A stretch of 8,181 nucleotides of DNA from Pirellulaceae bacterium. GTDB taxonomy: Bacteria > Planctomycetota > Planctomycetia > Pirellulales > Pirellulaceae. The position numbers and the translations under genes are program-made. Shown here piece after piece: positions 6,326 to 8,181 of the stretch; position 1 is the stretch's first letter; each line of letters starts with the position of its first letter. The stretch spans positions 1-8,181 of the forward strand of contig JADLDX010000986.1 in NCBI GenBank assembly GCA_020846515.1. Reading direction: 5' to 3'. The notes below the pieces were generated by a model, which searched no databases, had not been told where the DNA came from, and saw only the letters and a program-made list of their open reading frames with translations.

Positions 6326-7945
6326 ATGAAACCCTATGCCCACGGTTCATACCCTCTGCTGAACTTTTGTTCAGTAGGCTGGTGCTTGACGTTCGTTTGG
6401 CTGGTTTCAAGCAGTCAATGCGTCCACGGCATCGATCACATTCTGACGATCGGTGGCGGATATGCGCCAGAGGGCAACCAGGCTTCGCTGGAGGCTAATG
6501 TTCTGTTCTTTCAGCAGGTGATTGCCACCAAACACTCAACGCCGGTTACCCACCGCATTCAGTTTGCCGATGGTTTCGACCCGGGGGCCGATTTGCAAAT
6601 TTTGATCAAGGAGGAGCCCTCGGCATCACCCGCAATCGCGCTGCTGGAAGAAATTTTTGCAGCACCCAGCCAACCGGGCGTTACGCCTGGTTCGCAGAGA
6701 GTTGGTTATCGCAATCACCGCGTGCCCGGCATTAGTGGCTCCAATCGTATTGGCGACATTCGCACGGCTTTGGATGTGATCAAGGGCCAGGTGCACAGTG
6801 GCGATCGTCTGATCGTCTATGTTACAGCGCATGGTGGTTCTGCCAAGAAAGAGGATCCAACTCACGAGACATCGATCACTTGCTGGGGCAACCGTGATTT
6901 GAATATGAGCGAAATGGCTCAATGGCTGGATACCTTGCCCGACGGTGTACCCGTCGTGCTGGTCATGGCGCAGTGCTACTGCGGAGGTTTTGCACACACC
7001 ATCTTCTCCGGTGGCGATTCAGAGATTGGTTTGTCACCCCACGTCCGCACAGGTTTCTTTGCGCAGCGATCGGATTTGCCGGCCGCAGGATGTCGCCCCG
7101 ATGTTGAAAACGATGAAGAATACAGCAGTTACTTCTGGGGAGCTCTGCTTGGTCGAACTCGCTCTGGCAAACCTGCGCTGAATGTCGATGTCGATGGTGA
7201 TGGAAAAGTCTCTCTCGCCGAAGCCCATGCCTTTGCCGTGGTGGCCAGCGAAACCGTCGACATCCCACTGCGTGGCAGCGACACACTTCTGCGACATGCA
7301 AGTCGCATCGACGGCTATGAAGTTAGCGAGTCGCAATATGCCGGCGATCAAGCCAGTGACCAGACGCTAGCCCCAGCCCAGCCAACCGGCCCTACGTTGG
7401 CAACGATGTCCGGGACATTGCAGGCCTTGGCCGATAAAGCCACCGTCCTGGATCGCAGCATGATTGTCGGTTTAGCCAGACGACTGGACCTGGACCTTAA
7501 AGTCGACGTGTCATACGTCTTCGCCGAATACTCAGAGGCCACTCGAGAATATCGCGCAGCCCGACGTGGTGGATTCGGCCGCCGCGGCCGCAGCGGTTAC
7601 AACCGCCGACGAGATGTACGCGATGCGATCATTGAGAAGTGGCCGGAACTGGAGGATCAAGATGGATGGGCTCGATCCAATCAACTGCGGGGTGAGGAAG
7701 GGCAGCAGTTCATTCAACAAGTGAGAGAACTGCCAGCCTATTCGGCATATATGACTAGTCGACAGGAGCGCGAACGACTTCGCCAACAAACTTTTGCGGC
7801 GGAGATGCGACAGGTACGTCTGCGTCGCCTAATTCATACGCTTGAAACCGTCGTGCTCATGGAAAACCTATTGCTCATCGGAACGCCCGAAATGATCGTG
7901 CGCTACCAGGAATTGACCAAGTTGGAACGCAGCTTTTTTGAGTAG
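6326..7945 (+). CDS. secreted caspase/legumain-fold (clan CD) cysteine peptidase-like protein with EF-hand loop
   Basis: This is a 539-residue protein. Residues about 10-35 form a hydrophobic export signal, so it probably acts outside the cytoplasm. The core (about 37-330) opens with a strand HILTIGGGY and an NQASLEANVLFF helix. It then has the clan CD dyad: His169 in LIVYVTAHGG, and Cys217 in VLVMAQCYCGGF, where a strand ends in the nucleophile as in caspases and legumains. Cys219 takes the place of the usual Ser in the C-x-S-G-G motif. Residues 288-299 (DVDGDGKVSLAE) are a perfect 12-residue EF-hand loop, with acidic or Ser ligands at 1, 3, 5, 9 and 12. After a linker, an Arg/Gly segment (413-429, eight Arg) leads into a charged helical tail. 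Peptidase activity and target specificity are not shown. Caspase-like proteins are common in planctomycetes and most are uncharacterised. The gene is divergent from cheY and stops 10 bp from the convergent neighbour. Confidence 0.82.
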   Translation: MKPYAHGSYPLLNFCSVGWCLTFVWLVSSSQCVHGIDHILTIGGGYAPEGNQASLEANVLFFQQVIATKHSTPVTHRIQFADGFDPGADLQILIKEEPSASPAIALLEEIFAAPSQPGVTPGSQRVGYRNHRVPGISGSNRIGDIRTALDVIKGQVHSGDRLIVYVTAHGGSAKKEDPTHETSITCWGNRDLNMSEMAQWLDTLPDGVPVVLVMAQCYCGGFAHTIFSGGDSEIGLSPHVRTGFFAQRSDLPAAGCRPDVENDEEYSSYFWGALLGRTRSGKPALNVDVDGDGKVSLAEAHAFAVVASETVDIPLRGSDTLLRHASRIDGYEVSESQYAGDQASDQTLAPAQPTGPTLATMSGTLQALADKATVLDRSMIVGLARRLDLDLKVDVSYVFAEYSEATREYRAARRGGFGRRGRSGYNRRRDVRDAIIEKWPELEDQDGWARSNQLRGEEGQQFIQQVRELPAYSAYMTSRQERERLRQQTFAAEMRQVRLRRLIHTLETVVLMENLLLIGTPEMIVRYQELTKLERSFFE

Positions 7946-7955
7946 GCCCACTGGT

Positions 7956-8181
7956 TTACTTGCAATTGGAAAGCGTCAGCAGTGCGTAACCGGTGACTAG
8001 ATTCGGATCGCCTTCCATCCAGCGGACTTCGGAATTGACCCAACTGCCGTTGGGCTTTTGCAAAGCAGCCAGCTTGGCCAGCACTTCGGCTCGCCATGCG
8101 TGCGATTGTCCTTTCGCATCCTGGAACGTATCGGCGCCGAAGGCCTTGAGTGCCTTGGACATCGTTTGCAAGTAATAGAAA
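7956..8181 (-). CDS. prenyltransferase/squalene-oxidase-repeat protein, C-terminal part (5' end outside window)
   Basis: The minus-strand frame is open to the window edge and ends with TAA at 7958-7956. The visible 74 or so residues show YYLQTMSKALKAFG, then DAKGQSHAWRAEVLAKL, QKPNGSWVNSE and RWMEGDPNLVTGYALLTL. These are typical of the terminal alpha/alpha-barrel repeat (QxxDGSW-type) of squalene cyclase/prenyltransferase-fold proteins, and this exact style of ending is familiar from large planctomycete proteins annotated 'prenyltransferase/squalene oxidase'. The catalytic DxDD region, if there is one, would be upstream, so whether this is an enzyme or a repeat-fold structural or secreted protein cannot be judged. 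A TTG at 8171 or ATG at 8162 should not be taken as a start, because the repeat continues upstream. Confidence 0.85.
   Translation of the reverse strand, partial: FYYLQTMSKALKAFGADTFQDAKGQSHAWRAEVLAKLAALQKPNGSWVNSEVRWMEGDPNLVTGYALLTLSNCK

Noticed and set aside
6142..6498. 118-residue open frame on the + strand upstream of the caspase-like gene
   Set aside because: It overlaps the candidate promoter and leader and runs out of frame into the signal-peptide region of the real gene, with no ribosome binding site or motif.
5036..7945. Idea that cheX, cheY and the caspase-like gene form a caspase-type antiviral defence system
   Set aside because: The caspase-like protein has an export signal, there is no sensor, nucleotide-binding or nuclease partner, and no phage or mobile genes are nearby. 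Shared divergent control is the only link.

Overview
This window looks like ordinary chromosome from a planctomycete, probably of the Rhodopirellula/Blastopirellula type (Pirellulales). That placement is an inference from gene content: a C-terminal piece of the squalene-cyclase/prenyltransferase-repeat protein typical of that phylum, a lipoprotein with a 'transglutaminase-like' core of planctomycete style, a secreted caspase/legumain-fold protein, and a KDO-8-phosphate synthase. GC is moderate, several genes start with GTG or TTG, and many lack a clear Shine-Dalgarno sequence. There is no rRNA, tRNA, CRISPR array, insertion sequence or phage gene.

Layout. Positions 1-4952 carry five genes on the + strand: the 3' part of an ABC transporter ATPase (1-738), an A-type iron-sulfur carrier (942-1274), a diacylglycerol/sphingosine-kinase-family lipid kinase (1309-2295), kdsA (2386-3240) and a large lipoprotein that overlaps the kdsA stop by 10 bases (3231-4952). 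A short convergent gap (4953-5035) holds a small hairpin and a 15-bp tandem duplication. On the - strand follows a two-gene chemotaxis-type module, a CheX-like phosphatase (5036-5620) preceded by a single-domain CheY receiver (5693-6052). A 273-bp divergent region holds candidate promoters in both directions and a perfect inverted repeat. It leads into a secreted caspase-like protein with an EF-hand loop (6326-7945, +). The window ends in the C-terminus of a prenyltransferase/squalene-oxidase-repeat protein on the - strand (7956-8181), which converges on the caspase-like gene with only 10 bp between the stops.

How the genes may work together. kdsA supplies the precursor of Kdo for lipopolysaccharide, and its translationally overlapping partner is an exported lipoprotein, so an envelope theme is possible there. 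CheY and CheX form a natural phospho-acceptor/phosphatase pair, with no kinase or receptor visible here. The caspase-like protein shares only the divergent control region with them. I find no convincing evidence of a new defence or mobile system. The best leads are the secreted caspase-fold protein with its calcium-loop and Arg-rich tail, the apparently degenerate transglutaminase core in the lipoprotein, the metal-dependent residue set in KdsA, and the architecture of the cheY/caspase divergent control region. No intergenic stretch exceeds 300 bases.
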